Positions 24,085-25,360 of a stretch of 25,360 nt of DNA are shown piece after piece. Position 1 is the first letter of the stretch; every line of letters begins with the position of its first letter. The DNA lies in assembly GCA_902767355.1 (NCBI GenBank), contig CACXHG010000167.1, positions 1-25,360 on the forward strand. Direction: 5' to 3'. The stretch comes from an uncultured Bacteroidia bacterium. GTDB lineage: Bacteria > Bacteroidota > Bacteroidia > Bacteroidales > UBA932. The translations under genes and the position numbers were made by a program. The notes below the pieces were generated by a model, which saw only the letters and a list, made by a program, of their open reading frames with translations, ran no database searches and was not told where the DNA came from.

Positions 24085-25050
24085 TTAAAAAGCGTTTGCC
24101 TTGAGCTTGAGGGCGGTAGTGCGTTCCAGGCCGAACATCAGGTTCATGTTCTCCACGGCCTGGCCGCTGGCGCCCTTGAGCAGATTGTCTATAATTGCTG
24201 TGATGTGAAGCCTGCCGTTGTGGCTTTCTATGTGCAGCAGGCACTTGTTGGTGTTCACGACCTCCTTGAGGCTGATGGGGGCGTCGCTCACAAAGACGAA
24301 GGGGGATTCCTTGTAATACTCTTTGTATATGGCGTTTGCCTCCTCTGCCGGCATGTCGCACCTAAAGTAAATGCTGGCAAAGATGCCGCGGGTGAAATCG
24401 CCCCGCATCGGCACGAAATTCACCGTAGGACGGCTGCCGCCCAGCTTCTCCAGGGTGTTGCAAATCTCTGTCAGATGCTGGTGTGTGAAGGGCTTATAGA
24501 CAGAGATGTTGTCGTTGCGGTAGGGGAAGTGGCTGGTCTCGGACAGCTTGCGCCCGGCTCCGGTGGCTCCGGTGATGGCCGTCACATGGATCTCACTGCC
24601 GGTCAGCTTGAGCGCTGCCGCCGGTGCCAGGCCCAGCTGTATGCAGGTGGCAAAGCAGCCGGGGTTTGCCAGGTAGTCGCAGCCCTCGATCTGTGGCAGG
24701 AAAACGTCGGTGAGGCCATAGACAAAGTGGCGCCCCTTGTAGTCGGGCTCGTTGCGGAAGTCCTGGCCGAGGTCGATTATCTTGCAGCCGGCGGGAATGT
24801 CGTGGCTGTCTATGAACTCCTTGGACAGGCCGTGGCCCAGGCAGAGGAATATCACGTCCGGCTCACCCAGGCTGTCGCTGAACTCAAGGGTAGTCTCGCC
24901 CAGCAGGTCGCGGTGGGAATCGGTCACGGGGCGGCCTGCGCTGGTGGTGCTCATCACCGAGCAGATTTCCACCTCAGGGTGGTTCACGAGTATCCTGAGC
25001 AGTTCGCCGGCGGTGTATCCGGTGCCTCCGGCTATGGCGGCTTTTATCAT
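24085..25050 (-). CDS. argC: N-acetyl- (or N-succinyl-) gamma-glutamyl-phosphate reductase
   Basis: The NADPH-dependent enzyme reduces the ArgB product to the semialdehyde. The 321 residues open with the Rossmann loop AGGTGYTAGELL (7-18) and have the catalytic cysteine in LANPGCFATC (Cys132), then the C-terminal GAPDH-like domain (GATGAGRKLSE, MRGDFTRGIF). The start codon overlaps the argG stop (ATGA), so translation is probably coupled. The following argD starts one base after the stop. Confidence 0.95.
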   Translation of the reverse strand: MIKAAIAGGTGYTAGELLRILVNHPEVEICSVMSTTSAGRPVTDSHRDLLGETTLEFSDSLGEPDVIFLCLGHGLSKEFIDSHDIPAGCKIIDLGQDFRNEPDYKGRHFVYGLTDVFLPQIEGCDYLANPGCFATCIQLGLAPAAALKLTGSEIHVTAITGATGAGRKLSETSHFPYRNDNISVYKPFTHQHLTEICNTLEKLGGSRPTVNFVPMRGDFTRGIFASIYFRCDMPAEEANAIYKEYYKESPFVFVSDAPISLKEVVNTNKCLLHIESHNGRLHITAIIDNLLKGASGQAVENMNLMFGLERTTALKLKANAF

Positions 25051-25360
25051 ATCAGTTCGTCTTTATGTGTGCCGTAATACACTCTGAGCGGGGTGGAGGT
25101 GACCTTTATGAAGCCTTTGGCATCTTCTGCCGTCCAGCCCTTCTGGGTTTCGCCGTATTCGCCGAGCTTGGATTTGAGCAGGTCGTTGTCGGAATCGACG
25201 CCTACCGTCTCGAAGCCGTAGGGGCGCAGCTTGAGGGTCACGGTGCCGCTCACATTGCGCTGGCTGCTACAGAGCATGGCCTCTATGTCGCGCATCACCG
25301 GCTCCAGATACTGGCTCTCGTGCAGGAACATCCCGTACCAGTTTGCTACCTGGTCCTTCC
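25047..25360 (-). CDS. argG: Argininosuccinate synthase, C-terminal part (gene continues beyond the window)
   Basis: Only the last 104 codons lie in the window; the frame is open to the right edge. The segment KDQVANWYGMFLHESQYLEP and the following RDIEAMLCSSQRNVSGTV are typical of the C-terminal domain of argininosuccinate synthase, which joins citrulline and aspartate with ATP. The end, STPLRVYYGTHKDELI, is intact. Its TGA overlaps the argC ATG. The N-terminal ATP-binding domain and any operon promoter or ArgR site lie outside the window. Confidence 0.88.
   Translation of the reverse strand, partial: KDQVANWYGMFLHESQYLEPVMRDIEAMLCSSQRNVSGTVTLKLRPYGFETVGVDSDNDLLKSKLGEYGETQKGWTAEDAKGFIKVTSTPLRVYYGTHKDELI

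Noticed and set aside
1..25360. tRNA or rRNA genes
   Set aside because: No T-arm (GTTCRANNC) in a cloverleaf context and no rRNA-like sequence was seen in the intergenic regions.

Overview
The window reads as a chromosome fragment of a GC-rich member of the Bacteroidales, probably gut-associated. The evidence is: promoters of the Bacteroidetes type (TTTG, 19-20 bases, TAnnTTTG); start codons without a Shine-Dalgarno and with A/T-rich leaders; the HU / AURKAIP1-like small protein / RNase G gene order; an N-succinylornithine-type transcarbamylase; and a family 8 polysaccharide lyase beside a rhamnosidase-like hydrolase, which suggests glycan foraging. The genus cannot be fixed from the sequence alone.

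Layout. (1) 1-3520, minus: dsbD followed by a secreted PL8 lyase that runs off the left edge. (2) 3564-5927, plus: a canonical promoter, a small outer-membrane-barrel-like protein and a short GH78-like hydrolase. (3) 5950-10157, plus: an M13 metallopeptidase lipoprotein, then two AT-richer lipoprotein genes of unknown function, closed by a strong terminator. (4) 10158-11024: about 870 bases without a convincing gene. It holds related REP-like repeats, an orphan canonical promoter and a possibly structured transcript. (5) 16676-11025, minus: lon, ung, coaD, a tandem-thioredoxin protein and an unknown protein, tightly packed. (6) 16786-18889, plus: promoter, HU, a 29-residue basic ribosomal-type protein, a strong terminator hairpin, and RNase G starting three bases after its T-tract. 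(7) 25360-18855, minus: argG (C-terminal part), argC, argD, argF', argB, argE', argH, nearly all overlapping or within 7 bases, ending in a tail-to-tail overlap with rng.

The arg cluster supplies the kinase-to-arginine part of a linear pathway that carbamoylates an N-acylated ornithine, so the deacylase acts after carbamoylation. The transcarbamylase has Ser90 where I recall Pro in the Bacteroides fragilis succinyl enzyme and Glu in the Xanthomonas acetyl enzyme, which favours the succinyl route. Most of the window is ordinary core genome. The parts most likely to reward a second look are the 10.16-11.02 kb tract, the terminator abutting the RNase G start, the Ser90 transcarbamylase and the AT-rich lipoprotein pair. 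I did not find a clear new multi-gene system.
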